Assembly: GCA_017502125.1 (NCBI GenBank)
Contig: JAFVVN010000059.1
Coordinates: forward strand, 1 to 37,329
Reading direction: 5' to 3'
Length of the DNA stretch: 37,329 bases
DNA from: Bacteroidales bacterium
GTDB lineage: Bacteria; Bacteroidota; Bacteroidia; Bacteroidales; UBA932
In this document: one piece after another, positions 24,740 through 33,209 of the stretch
Layout: each line of letters begins with the position of its first letter
Numbering within the stretch: the first letter of the stretch is position 1
The notes under the pieces: model-generated
Seen by the model: only the letters and a program-made list of their open reading frames with translations
Told to the model about the DNA's origin: nothing
Databases searched by the model: none
Translations under genes and position numbers: made by a program

Positions 24740-25633
24740 ATGAAACTACAGACACCGGTGGCCGACGCACCTTGCAGGGTCGGGATATCATACAAGGACA
24801 GGATAATGATGCTGGGAAGCTGCTTTTCAGACAACATAGGAAGACAGCTCCTGGACTTAGGGTTCAATGTGCGGGTGAATCCTTTCGGTACATTGTATAA
24901 CCCGGAATCCATTCTGTCAGCAATCAGAAGGCTGGTCAGCGGAGAGCCTTTCACGGAAAAGGACTGCGTGAAGATAGGAGCAGGAGACCAGAGGACATGT
25001 TCCTTCTTCCACCACACCTCCAATGCCCGCACATCTCAGGAGGATTTTCTGAGGGATGCAAACCTGTCATTAGACGAGGCTGCGAACTTTTTCAAAGACT
25101 GCAACAAGGTCATCATCACCCTTGGCACAAGCTGGTGCTACAGGCATATCGAGAAGGACATGATTGTCTCAAACTGTCTCAAACATCCCGCAAGGGAATA
25201 TGTACGCGAGTTTCTTCCAACCGACAGAACTGCCTGGATTCTCCGCGAAATCATGAAAATCTGCAATTCCGCAGACGGGATGTGCCGGAAGGAATTCATA
25301 TTCACAGTCAGTCCCATCCGGCATTTCAAGGACGGGGCGCATGGCAACCAGATAAGCAAGGCATCGCTACTGGTGGGAATAGACAGGGTCCTGCAACAGG
25401 GTGACTCATCAGAAGGAGCCGGCATAAAGGCTGATTATTTTCCCGCCTATGAGATCATGATGGACGAGCTGCGTGATTACAGATTTTACGCAGAGGATAT
25501 GTGCCATCCTTCCGCTCAGGCAGTAAACTACATCCGGGAGCGCTTCCTGAACTGGGCCCTGCCCGAAGACGAGCACTGCACGCTCGAGGAAAACATATCC
25601 GCATTTCTTCGCAGGTCCCATATCACACACTGA
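24740..25633 (+). CDS. GSCFA-domain protein
   Basis: A 297-residue GSCFA-family protein, named after the motif seen here as G26-S-C-F29 in MMLGSCFSDNIGRQL. The family belongs to the SGNH/GDSL-like esterase group by fold, with the motif serine as likely nucleophile; DMCHPSAQAVNYI near residue 254 could supply the Asp/His partners. The substrate is unknown, and polysaccharide or lipid deacylation is only inferred. No signal peptide is seen. The N-terminus (MKLQTPV) fits the family, supporting the start despite a possible promoter just upstream. Confidence 0.88.
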   Translation: MKLQTPVADAPCRVGISYKDRIMMLGSCFSDNIGRQLLDLGFNVRVNPFGTLYNPESILSAIRRLVSGEPFTEKDCVKIGAGDQRTCSFFHHTSNARTSQEDFLRDANLSLDEAANFFKDCNKVIITLGTSWCYRHIEKDMIVSNCLKHPAREYVREFLPTDRTAWILREIMKICNSADGMCRKEFIFTVSPIRHFKDGAHGNQISKASLLVGIDRVLQQGDSSEGAGIKADYFPAYEIMMDELRDYRFYAEDMCHPSAQAVNYIRERFLNWALPEDEHCTLEENISAFLRRSHITH

Positions 25634-25698
25634 CCGCAGCAGGTATACATCTATCAGTGAATCAATTTAGCCGCCATCTGTTTTTTTTTGAAAAAAGT

Positions 25699-25729
25699 AT
25701 TGACGGTTTGAAAATTGTTGTTACCTTTG
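25699..25729 (+). promoter_or_regulatory. Promoter of the ABC-permease-GntR operon
   Basis: ATTG (25699-25702), a 19-nt spacer and TACCTTTG (25722-25729) form a strong Bacteroidota promoter with one -33 mismatch. The predicted start point (about 25735) lies inside the inverted repeat that follows, as expected for a repressor site. The leader is about 50 nt. Confidence 0.82.
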
Positions 25730-25730
25730 C

Positions 25731-25754
25731 AGTGTATTAGTTTTGTAATACACT
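25731..25754. promoter_or_regulatory. Inverted-repeat operator, likely for the YtrA-type GntR protein
   Basis: AGTGTATTA (25731-25739), a 6-nt centre and TAATACACT (25746-25754) form a perfect 9-bp inverted repeat starting one base after the -7 box. The AGTGTA/TACACT half-sites match what I recall for YtrA-family operators in Bacillus. Because the third gene of the operon encodes a YtrA-type regulator, autorepression is the simplest reading. Confidence 0.8.
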
Positions 25755-25786
25755 ATAACAAATAAACACTTCAAAGGTATAACAAC

Positions 25787-26611
25787 ATGATCAGCATCAA
25801 GAATCTAGGATTCAGCTACGGTGAAGGCATCGTTCTGAAAGACATCACGATGACGCTCGAAGAAGGGCGCATCTACGGACTCCTCGGTGAAAACGGAGTC
25901 GGAAAGACTACACTTCTGACCCTGCTCAGCGGTCTGAAGGATCCCAAAGCGGGAAGCATCGAAATCGACGGACATACCCCTTACAAAAGGGAGCCGTCAC
26001 TGCTTTCCGAAATATATTACCTCTGCGATGAGGTTGCGGAAGTCAATATGAAGGCCATCGACTATGCTGTCAATTACGGCAGGTTCTGGGAGAAGTTCAA
26101 TCTGGACAAATTCGTGGAAATCATGGGCGTACTGGAAAATGACATCAATCAGAAGATGAACAGGATGTCATTCGGACAGCTCAAGAAGACCTATATCTCC
26201 TTCGCCCTTGCATGCAACACGAGGTATATATTCATGGACGAGCCCACAAACGGCCTCGATATCCCCTCAAAGGCTCAGTTCAGAAAAGCTGTCATGAAAT
26301 ACACACGCGAGGATTCCACCTTGCTCATCTCCACCCATCAGGTGAGGGATCTCGAGAATATAATAGACCCGATCATCATTCTGGACAAGCAGGACGTGCT
26401 TCTTAATGCATCGATTGAAGAAATTTCGAAGAAACTGCATTTCGACTACAGCAGCGAAAAAAGGGAGGGAGCCCTATACAGCGAAATGATTCCTGGAGCA
26501 AATGTCCAGGTGAGCCTGAACACGGAGGAAGAGGAAAGCAAGGTAAATATTGAGGCGCTCTTCAATACAGTGCATATGCATAAGGAACTTATCAAAGGAT
26601 TATTCTCATAA
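25787..26611 (+). CDS. ABC transporter ATP-binding protein
   Basis: A 274-residue ABC ATPase: Walker A GENGVGKTT (residues 34-42, K40), a divergent signature MSFGQLKK, Walker B YIFMDEPTNGLD, and the H-loop histidine in LLISTHQVRDLE. The C-terminal ~70 residues after the nucleotide-binding domain are a family extension. It is the first gene of a three-gene operon with a permease and a YtrA-type regulator, like the antibiotic- or envelope-stress-responsive YtrA systems of Firmicutes. The transported substrate is unknown. Export rather than import is likely because no binding protein is present. Confidence 0.92.
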   Translation: MISIKNLGFSYGEGIVLKDITMTLEEGRIYGLLGENGVGKTTLLTLLSGLKDPKAGSIEIDGHTPYKREPSLLSEIYYLCDEVAEVNMKAIDYAVNYGRFWEKFNLDKFVEIMGVLENDINQKMNRMSFGQLKKTYISFALACNTRYIFMDEPTNGLDIPSKAQFRKAVMKYTREDSTLLISTHQVRDLENIIDPIIILDKQDVLLNASIEEISKKLHFDYSSEKREGALYSEMIPGANVQVSLNTEEEESKVNIEALFNTVHMHKELIKGLFS

Positions 26612-26624
26612 AAACACAGAAGAC

Positions 26625-27497
26625 ATGAAGACAAACGATATATTCAATTTAAACAGGTTCGGAAGATACTTCGTCTCCGACTTCAGGAATTGTACTGCCA
26701 ACTACTGGCTCAGCATGCTCCTGATCAGCCTCATGGGAGTGGTCATATACATCGGTACGGTTCTGATGGGACTCGCATTCACCGGGGAATGGGGAGGACC
26801 GGACAAGACTTTCAGGGTATTCACTTTCGGCGTGTCAATGTTTGTGCTGATGACGACGATGCCTGTGAAGTGCTACGGAAAGGTGACCGAAAAGAGATTC
26901 GGTACATCCTGGCTGATGATTCCAGCATCCACCTTTGAAAAGGTTCTGAGCATGGTGCTGATGACCATCTTCGTTGCGCCACTGATCAGCGGTGGAATCT
27001 ATCTTGCATGTGATGCTTTCCTGTGTGCCGTCGACAAGACCTGCGGTGCAGCTATCATCCCGTCCCTGAAGGAACTGTACCAATTCTTCATCAGCTCCTC
27101 ATTTGCTACAGAAGGTGATATCGAGCAATTCCCTGCCATCGCACATTTCGTGAAGGAAATCAGCAATCCATGGCTTTATGTGGATGATGTGATCGGCATT
27201 TCACTCTGGTTCCTTGCCGGTGCTGTCGTATTCAAATCCGGGAAAACAGCAAAGACAATACTTGCATTCTTTGCATTCTCGATGATAATAAGCATAGCTG
27301 CCACTCCGTTCATGAGCACCTACTTCAAGGAGTTCGCCATGAGAATGACAGCAATGGATTCAGCAGAGGCTGTAGACAGACTTTTCAACCTGGGGATAAT
27401 GCGACATGCCGCCCTGTTCGACACAATAAACGACACAGTCGCCAATCTTCTCCTGCTCGCATGCATATTTTTCAGAATCAAGACCTTAAAGCATTAG
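26625..27497 (+). CDS. ABC-2-like membrane protein, partner of the upstream ATPase
   Basis: A 290-residue protein with about six predicted membrane segments, for example WLSMLLISLMGVVIYIGTVLMGLAF, VLSMVLMTIFVAPLISGGIYLA and TILAFFAFSMIISIAATPFM. Its N-terminus (FNLNRFGRYFVSDFRNCTANYW) is typical of Bacteroidota permease-like proteins next to YtrA operons. A longer frame begins at 26550 inside the ATPase gene; MKTNDIFNLNRF at 26625, 13 nt after the ATPase stop and preceded by AGAAG, is the better start. It probably forms the transmembrane half of the transporter. Confidence 0.83.
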   Translation: MKTNDIFNLNRFGRYFVSDFRNCTANYWLSMLLISLMGVVIYIGTVLMGLAFTGEWGGPDKTFRVFTFGVSMFVLMTTMPVKCYGKVTEKRFGTSWLMIPASTFEKVLSMVLMTIFVAPLISGGIYLACDAFLCAVDKTCGAAIIPSLKELYQFFISSSFATEGDIEQFPAIAHFVKEISNPWLYVDDVIGISLWFLAGAVVFKSGKTAKTILAFFAFSMIISIAATPFMSTYFKEFAMRMTAMDSAEAVDRLFNLGIMRHAALFDTINDTVANLLLLACIFFRIKTLKH

Positions 27498-27501
27498 GAC
27501 A

Positions 27502-27867
27502 ATGGAATTCAACGAAAACAAGTCAATATATCTGCAGATCTGCGATGCCATTTATGAGCAGATTCTCAGCGGAAGGCTGGGACCTGACGAGCGCATCCTC
27601 TCTGTGAGAGAATATGGTGCGGAAATAGGCGTGAACCCGAATACGGTCATGAGAAGTTATGAAAAGCTGACTTCTGAAGGAATCATATACAACAGGAGGG
27701 GCATCGGATATTTCATCAGTCCGGACGCGCGTGAGAAGGTGCTCAAAGCGCAGAAAGAGCAGTTCCTCAGCGAAGAACTGCCCCTTATGATACGTAAGAT
27801 GAAGCTGCTAGACATTTCTGAAGAAAGCCTTATCCAAGCCTTCCGTCAGAATCACGCCACTGCTTAG
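27502..27867 (+). CDS. GntR-family regulator, YtrA subfamily
   Basis: A 121-residue regulator consisting of the N-terminal winged helix (IYLQICDAIYEQILSGRLGPDERILSVREYGAEIGVNPNTV in shortened form, residues 9-50) and the wing GIIYNRRGIGYFIS. It ends in a short ~50-residue helical tail for dimerisation. The lack of a large effector domain defines the YtrA subfamily. It lies 4 nt after the permease gene and probably represses its own operon through the inverted repeat at 25731-25754. Its last 38 nt overlap the end of the AraC-type gene on the opposite strand. Confidence 0.93.
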   Translation: MEFNENKSIYLQICDAIYEQILSGRLGPDERILSVREYGAEIGVNPNTVMRSYEKLTSEGIIYNRRGIGYFISPDAREKVLKAQKEQFLSEELPLMIRKMKLLDISEESLIQAFRQNHATA

Positions 27868-29029
27868 GAGAACAACCCACGAATTTCACGAACTGTCTGT
27901 GGAAGTTCGACCTGTCGCTGAAACCGGAGATCTCCCCTACTACACTGGTGGAGATCTCTCTGTTTTCAAGAAGTATACGCTTGGCTTCCGCTATTCTCAG
28001 CTCAGTCCTCCATGTCTTGAAATCGACTCCCACCTTTGTGTTGAAATACACATGAAGCATTTCAGTGGACGTTCCCAGCTCACGCGCTATTTCATCACGA
28101 CTCCTGTCATATTCACAGAATCTTTTCTGCTCCACCCAAGTCTCGATGGCCTTTTCTATCTTTCTGAACTCCGTCTCCTTACGGGTAGCCTCATCGGGCT
28201 GGTTACGCCTGTTTCTTCTTGCCTTCCTCGCCTCGCCTCCTATAGGAAGATTCAGGTCCTGTCCGGTCAGAACCTTATGGGCCACCGCATCCAGGACAAG
28301 CTTGTGAGTGCTGAGGAATGAGAGGAAATTTGATGTAAGGTACAGGAAATAAAGAAGATACCAGAAAGTATAAAGTGCCGCGATTTCCATCTTGTAGTCC
28401 AGAAACCAGAACAGGCATAGATATACGAGGAAGAACACATTGGTCAGCATCGAAATGATATAGCAGAAGCGGACCCATTTGATCTTGTGGCTTTCATCCT
28501 CGTCATAATAGTTCTCCAAGTCCATAAGGGACTGCTTATAGGCCTTGTCAAAGTATACTATATACGTGACTGTCTGTATCAGGAATGCTATTGCAGCAAT
28601 AAGGCACACGACACCGAAATACCTCATATTCTGAGACTTATACGACTCCAGAAGCATGAAGGCCACGATTGCGGAAACCAGAAGGCCGGGCATGAAGAGA
28701 TTCTGTCCCTTATGCCTTTCCGTCTTGAGAAGCGCAAGCATGGAATATGAAATGATGCAGGTGGAGAAGTGCACCACGATGTATATCGTGAGCATGGTGA
28801 ACATCTCCCAGTCCCAGATATCTTCCGATCCGTATTCGGAAATGGTGTAGAACATCATGAAGCTGCAGATCAGGAAACTGACCACGATGGCAAGCTTTGA
28901 AGTGGCCAACTTCCCGCTGTATGCTGAATTAGGGATCTTGATGAGCATGAGAAGAATCGCCAGCACGGCAGATCCCACTCCTACCATCAATTGGACGAGA
29001 GTATCAGTATTTACACTAAGTGACAACAT
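27830..29029 (-). CDS. Membrane-bound AraC-family regulator, seven TM segments
   Basis: A 399-residue protein joining a membrane module to DNA-binding. About seven hydrophobic segments cover residues 10-240 (e.g. LVQLMVGVGSAVLAILLMLI, FGVVCLIAAIAFLIQTVTYI, FWYLLYFLYLTSNFL). A basic linker near 265-280 (ARKARRNRRNQ) leads to a C-terminal AraC domain (residues ~290-395, RDEIARELGTSTEMLHVYFN and ISGFSDRSNFHRQFVKFVG). The arrangement suggests a one-component sensor that binds DNA while in the inner membrane. The signal and targets are unknown. It overlaps the convergent GntR gene by 38 nt, and its start is divergent from lysA. Confidence 0.9.
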   Translation of the reverse strand: MLSLSVNTDTLVQLMVGVGSAVLAILLMLIKIPNSAYSGKLATSKLAIVVSFLICSFMMFYTISEYGSEDIWDWEMFTMLTIYIVVHFSTCIISYSMLALLKTERHKGQNLFMPGLLVSAIVAFMLLESYKSQNMRYFGVVCLIAAIAFLIQTVTYIVYFDKAYKQSLMDLENYYDEDESHKIKWVRFCYIISMLTNVFFLVYLCLFWFLDYKMEIAALYTFWYLLYFLYLTSNFLSFLSTHKLVLDAVAHKVLTGQDLNLPIGGEARKARRNRRNQPDEATRKETEFRKIEKAIETWVEQKRFCEYDRSRDEIARELGTSTEMLHVYFNTKVGVDFKTWRTELRIAEAKRILLENREISTSVVGEISGFSDRSNFHRQFVKFVGCSPKQWRDSDGRLG

Positions 29030-29064
29030 TTTATGTGCGCAATTCGGTTTTAAGAATACGGCTG

Positions 29065-29097
29065 CGAAATTACGGATTTTTTCGCTATTTTTGCAAC
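29065..29097 (-). promoter_or_regulatory. Candidate promoter of the AraC-type gene
   Basis: On the minus strand GTTG (29097-29094), a 21-nt spacer and TAATTTCG (29072-29065) give a match with one mismatch per box, about 36 nt before the ATG. It overlaps the candidate lysA -7 box at 29086-29093. Confidence 0.45.
29086..29093 (+). promoter_or_regulatory. Candidate -7 box for lysA
   Basis: TATTTTTG matches TAnnTTTG, about 61 nt before the ATG at 29155; a -33 box is not evident. Confidence 0.4.
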
Positions 29098-29154
29098 CGT
29101 TTTTCCATCATTTAGGGAAAAGACACGGAACTTGACAAACATTTATTTGACAAA

Positions 29155-30360
29155 ATGCTGGATTTCAATACAATAGAGCAGTTGGACAAGATTGCAACGC
29201 CATTCTATTACTACGACATGGACCTGTTTTACAAGACAGTGGACCATGTGGCGGAGCTGGCCGCGCAACGCAACCTGAAGGTGCACTATGCAGTCAAGGC
29301 CAATGCTGAGAAGCGGCTGCTCGAATATATAAGTTCGAAGGGTTTCGGGGCCGACTGTGTAAGCGGAAACGAAGTTCTTCATGCACATGAATGCGGTTTC
29401 CGACCTGAAAAGATAGTGTATGCAGGAGTGGGCAAGAGCGATAAGGAAATCTATAATGCCTTGATGTTAGGGATAGAAGCATTCAACTGCGAGTCACTCC
29501 AGGAGATATTCGTCATAAACGAAATGGCACATCACTATGGAGTGAAGGCCAGCATATCTGTCAGAATCAATCCGGACATCGATGCACACACGCACAAATA
29601 TGTCACTACGGGACTATATGAGAACAAGTTCGGTATTTCCCAGCACGAGTTTGACAAACTGATAGAAATAATCCGGAAGAGCGAACACATAGACTTCTTC
29701 GGTCTGCATTTCCACATCGGTTCTCAGATAACAAGAGTAAGTGAAGTCTTTGCTCTTGAGTGCAGCAGGGTCAATGACATAGTCCGATATTTTGAAGACA
29801 AAGGTCTGACAGTCAGAAACATAAACTTAGGAGGAGGACTTGGTGTCGATTATGACGACCCGGACGGGAATCCGATTGCAGACTTTGATACATGGTTCGA
29901 CACCATAGCCGGAAACATAGTCCATCGCGAAGATCAGGCAGTGCATGTGGAGCCGGGAAGATCCATGGTGGCACAGTGCGGGACCTTGATTTCCAGGGTC
30001 GTATTCGTCAAGAGCGGAGAGACAAAGAACTTCCTCATCATGGATGCAGGAATGAACGACCTTATCAGGCCTGCTCTCTACGGTGCATATCACAAGATAG
30101 AGAATCTTTCTGCCCGGATGAGGACATTCTTCCCGACACATCAGGCATACGACATCGTGGGACCGGTGTGCGAATCCAGCGACGTGTGGGGAGCAGGAAG
30201 ACTCCTGCCTCTCAGCGTACGGGGTGACCTCATGGCAATCCGCAGCGCAGGAGCATATGGTCAGGTCATGGCCAGCCGATACAACATGAAGGATATTGCT
30301 CCTGCAGTGTTCAGCGATAGTCTGGAAGAGGCAACTGCTGCTGTGGATTATTTTGCATAG
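29155..30360 (+). CDS. lysA: Diaminopimelate decarboxylase
   Basis: LysA decarboxylates meso-diaminopimelate to L-lysine. The 401-residue fold-type III PLP enzyme has the PLP lysine K48 in HYAVKAN, HFHIGSQI, the glycine-rich phosphate loop GGGLGVDYDDP, EPGRSMVAQCG and the second-subunit active-site CESSDVWG. The motifs fit LysA better than ornithine/arginine or carboxynorspermidine decarboxylases. It has no aspartokinase partner nearby. Two hairpins follow the stop. Confidence 0.94.
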   Translation: MLDFNTIEQLDKIATPFYYYDMDLFYKTVDHVAELAAQRNLKVHYAVKANAEKRLLEYISSKGFGADCVSGNEVLHAHECGFRPEKIVYAGVGKSDKEIYNALMLGIEAFNCESLQEIFVINEMAHHYGVKASISVRINPDIDAHTHKYVTTGLYENKFGISQHEFDKLIEIIRKSEHIDFFGLHFHIGSQITRVSEVFALECSRVNDIVRYFEDKGLTVRNINLGGGLGVDYDDPDGNPIADFDTWFDTIAGNIVHREDQAVHVEPGRSMVAQCGTLISRVVFVKSGETKNFLIMDAGMNDLIRPALYGAYHKIENLSARMRTFFPTHQAYDIVGPVCESSDVWGAGRLLPLSVRGDLMAIRSAGAYGQVMASRYNMKDIAPAVFSDSLEEATAAVDYFA

Positions 30361-30412
30361 ATTGCCGGTCGGGCCGGCAATGACAGGAAGAAATCCCTCA
30401 TGGTCGGGATTT
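30361..30412 (+). other. Two hairpins between lysA and ffh
   Basis: ATTGCCGG (30361-30368) pairs with CCGGCAAT (30374-30381) immediately after the lysA stop. AAATCCC (30391-30397) pairs with GGGATTT (30406-30412). Neither is followed by a T-run, so they are not classic terminators; they may stabilise the 3' end of lysA mRNA or fold in the ffh leader. Confidence 0.55.
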
Positions 30413-30438
30413 GAATAGAAAAATAAAGAAATTTAGAT

Positions 30439-31773
30439 ATGTTTGAGAATTTAAGCGAAAGACTGGAGAGATCGTTCAAGATCCTCAAAGGCGAAGGAAA
30501 GATAACCGAGGTCAATATCTCGGAGGCGATGAAGGACATCCGTCGGGCACTTCTTGATGCGGACGTAAGCTACAAGATAGCAAAGACATTCTGCGACGAA
30601 GTCAAGAAGAAGGCTATCGGACAGAATGTGCTGACAGCGGTGAAGCCTCAGCAGATGATCGTGAAGATCGTTCACGACGAACTGGCTGCCCTCATGGGAA
30701 GTGAATCGGCAGACATCAATGTGAAGGGATCTCCGGCAGTCGTGCTCGTGGCAGGTCTTAACGGTTCAGGTAAGACCACGTTCTCAGGAAAACTGGCCCT
30801 GAACATCAAGAGCAAGCGGGGAATGAAGGTTCTGCTTGCAGCCTGCGACTATTTCCGTCCCGCTGCCATTGACCAGCTGAAGGTCCTTGGAGAACAGATC
30901 GGTGTGGAAGTATACTCCGAGGAAGGAGTGAAGGACCCTATCAAGATTGCAAACGGCGCTGTGGCCAAGGCCAAGGCTGAAGGATATTCTGTGGTGATTG
31001 TCGATACTGCCGGACGTCTGGCTGTGGATCAGGAACTCATGGATGAGATTTCAGCGCTCAAGGATGCACTCCAGCCTACTGAAACATTGTTCGTAGTGGA
31101 CGCCATGACCGGTCAGGATGCGGTGGAGACCGCCAAGGCCTTCAATGACAGGCTCGACTTCGACGGAGTAGTGCTCACCAAGATGGACGGCGACACACGT
31201 GGCGGTGCTGCGCTCTCCATCAAGGCAGTCGTAGGAAAACCTATCAAGTTCGTCAGCAGCGGAGAGAAGATGGAAGCACTGGATGTGTTCCACCCGACCC
31301 GTATTGCAGACCGAATCCTCGGAATGGGAGACGTCGTATCACTCGTTGAGAAGGCTCAGGAGCAGTTTGACGAGGCTCAGGCACGCGAACTCAAGAAGAA
31401 GCTGGCGAAAGACCAGTTCACACTCTGGGACTTCTACAATCAGATCCAGCAGATCAAGAAGATGGGTAACATCAAGGATCTTGCTTCAATGATTCCGGGA
31501 ATGGGCAAGGCACTCAAGGATGTGGATATGGACAACGACTCATTCAAGAGTGTGGAGGCGATCATCCTCTCCATGACCCCTCAGGAGCGTGAACATCCTG
31601 AAATCATAAACGGAAGCCGCCGCAAGAGGATTGCTGATGGATCGGGCACATCCCTTCCAGAAGTGAACAGGCTCCTGAAGCAGTTTGAGGGCACACGAAA
31701 GATGATGAAGACAGTCATGGGTGCGAATATGGGCAACATGATGCGCGGAGCGATGCGTGGCAGAAGAAGATAG
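30439..31773 (+). CDS. ffh: Signal recognition particle protein Ffh
   Basis: Ffh binds 4.5S RNA and nascent signal peptides and docks with FtsY to deliver membrane proteins. The 444-residue protein has the N domain (FENLSERLERSFKILKGEGK), the GTPase domain with GLNGSGKTT (K112), VDTAGRLAVDQ and TKMDGDTRGG. A methionine-rich M domain from about residue 325 includes the RNA-binding GSRRKRIADGSGTSLPEVN. Length and motifs are complete. No 4.5S RNA gene was recognised nearby. Confidence 0.97.
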   Translation: MFENLSERLERSFKILKGEGKITEVNISEAMKDIRRALLDADVSYKIAKTFCDEVKKKAIGQNVLTAVKPQQMIVKIVHDELAALMGSESADINVKGSPAVVLVAGLNGSGKTTFSGKLALNIKSKRGMKVLLAACDYFRPAAIDQLKVLGEQIGVEVYSEEGVKDPIKIANGAVAKAKAEGYSVVIVDTAGRLAVDQELMDEISALKDALQPTETLFVVDAMTGQDAVETAKAFNDRLDFDGVVLTKMDGDTRGGAALSIKAVVGKPIKFVSSGEKMEALDVFHPTRIADRILGMGDVVSLVEKAQEQFDEAQARELKKKLAKDQFTLWDFYNQIQQIKKMGNIKDLASMIPGMGKALKDVDMDNDSFKSVEAIILSMTPQEREHPEIINGSRRKRIADGSGTSLPEVNRLLKQFEGTRKMMKTVMGANMGNMMRGAMRGRRR

Positions 31774-31818
31774 CCTGACCGGCATATGTATGATGAACAA
31801 CTGAAAACGGACTTTAAT

Positions 31819-32409
31819 ATGAAGAAAGGACTAATCATCGCCATCGTTGCAGCAGTGGTACTGCTGGGTGGTTTCCTTTGGATCAAAGGAACATACAATT
31901 CAATGGTAACTGCAGATGAAGGTGTCAGCGCGGCCTGGGCCCAGGTGGAGAACGTGTACCAGCGTAGGGCTGACCTTATCCCTAACCTCGTTGCCACCGT
32001 AAAGGGCTATGCAGAGCACGAGGCTGCCACTCTCGAGGATGTGACGGCAGCACGTTCCAGAGCCACTCAGGTCGTCGTGGACCCAAGCGATCTCGAGCCT
32101 GAGGAAATAGCACGCTTCAACAAGGCGCAGGGCGAACTGTCCTCTGCCCTCGGTCGTCTGCTCATGATTACTGAAAACTATCCCGACCTCAAGGCCAATG
32201 ATAACTTCCGCGACCTTCAGGCACAGCTGGAAGGCACCGAGAACAGGATAGCCACAGAAAGGATGAAGTTCAATGAAGCTGCACGGAGCTATAACACACT
32301 GATCCGCAGATTCCCGGACAACATCATAGCTTCGATGTTCGACTTTGAGAAGAAAGGATATTTCGAAGCACAGGAGGGAGCGGAAACAGCACCTAAGGTG
32401 GAATTCTGA
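31819..32409 (+). CDS. lemA: LemA-family protein
   Basis: A 196-residue LemA protein: one N-terminal membrane anchor (GLIIAIVAAVVLLGGFLWI), then long amphipathic helices with the family signatures WAQVENVYQRRADLIPNLV and TENYPDLKANDNF. Its function is poorly known; homologues affect envelope stress in several bacteria. The frame extends to 31786, but MKKGLIIAI at 31819 places the anchor at the start. It lies 2 nt before a TPM-domain gene, the standard LemA-TPM pairing. Confidence 0.92.
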   Translation: MKKGLIIAIVAAVVLLGGFLWIKGTYNSMVTADEGVSAAWAQVENVYQRRADLIPNLVATVKGYAEHEAATLEDVTAARSRATQVVVDPSDLEPEEIARFNKAQGELSSALGRLLMITENYPDLKANDNFRDLQAQLEGTENRIATERMKFNEAARSYNTLIRRFPDNIIASMFDFEKKGYFEAQEGAETAPKVEF

Positions 32410-32411
32410 TT

Positions 32412-33209
32412 ATGAAAAAGACATCTGCAATATACAGAACCGTGGCCCTGATGATAATCGGGGCCGCTTTCATACTGGGGGCCTCAGCCATTCCGTCCCG
32501 TCCCGCCCCACCACGTCTGGTCAATGACTTCGCCGGGCTTTTCAGTGCCAGAGAGACTGCTTCACTGGAGCGTGTGCTTGTGGCTTTCGACGACACGACC
32601 TCGAATCAGATAACTGTCGTGACGGTGAAGAATCTGGATGGCTATGATGCATCCGAATATGCCACAAGGATAGGTCTGGACTGGCAGGTCGGCTCTGAGA
32701 AATTCGACAACGGAGTCGTGATGCTGGTCAAGCCGAAGACTGCATTCTCGGACGGAGAAATATTCATCGCTGTCGGCTACGGACTTGAAGGAGTGATTCC
32801 GGATGCATATGCAAAAAGGATAATCGAGGAGGTGATCATTCCTCATTTCAGGGACGGAGACTATTTTGAAGGCGTGTCTGCAGGCTGCGATGTGTTGATG
32901 AAACTTGCCAGCGGAGAGATCAGCGAGCTGCGTGAGGATGACGACGAAGCAGGACTTGTCGCCGGCATTGTGGTGATTACCGTCATCTGCATTCTGGTGT
33001 TGGTGATCATCCTTGCCCATGAGAACGGCAAGGGAGGGGGTCACGGAGGAAACGGTGGAAGTGGCGGACGCTGGGTACACACCGGCCCGATCATAATCGG
33101 CAGACCGGGCGGAGGATCGTTCGGTGGCGGCAGCTCCTTCGGAGGAGGAGGCTTCGGTGGCTTCGGAGGAGGTTCCTTCGGCGGAGGTGGTGCCGGCGGA
33201 CGCTGGTGA
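32412..33209 (+). CDS. TPM-domain membrane protein with Gly-rich tail
   Basis: A 265-residue protein with an N-terminal signal segment (AIYRTVALMIIGAAFILGASA) and a TPM domain around residues 35-165 (VNDFAGLFSARETASLE; FIAVGYGLEGVIPDAYAKRI). A transmembrane helix near 180-202 (LVAGIVVITVICILVLVIIL) and a 60-residue Gly/Ser/Phe repeat tail from about 204 (SFGGGSSFGGGGFGGFGG) follow. Topology suggests the TPM domain in the periplasm and the tail in the cytoplasm. TPM domains are implicated in quality control of membrane proteins and photosystem repair. Its stop codon directly abuts the convergent DPP IV stop. Confidence 0.9.
   Translation: MKKTSAIYRTVALMIIGAAFILGASAIPSRPAPPRLVNDFAGLFSARETASLERVLVAFDDTTSNQITVVTVKNLDGYDASEYATRIGLDWQVGSEKFDNGVVMLVKPKTAFSDGEIFIAVGYGLEGVIPDAYAKRIIEEVIIPHFRDGDYFEGVSAGCDVLMKLASGEISELREDDDEAGLVAGIVVITVICILVLVIILAHENGKGGGHGGNGGSGGRWVHTGPIIIGRPGGGSFGGGSSFGGGGFGGFGGGSFGGGGAGGRW

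Noticed and set aside
25772-25779. CAAAGGTA as a minus-strand promoter
   Set aside because: No -33 box at the right spacing, and no minus-strand gene begins downstream.
26550-26624. Longer start of the ABC membrane protein inside the ATPase gene
   Set aside because: The added residues (MRRSSIQCICIRNLSK) are out-of-frame ATPase sequence; ATG 26625 lies just after the ATPase stop with a plausible binding site.
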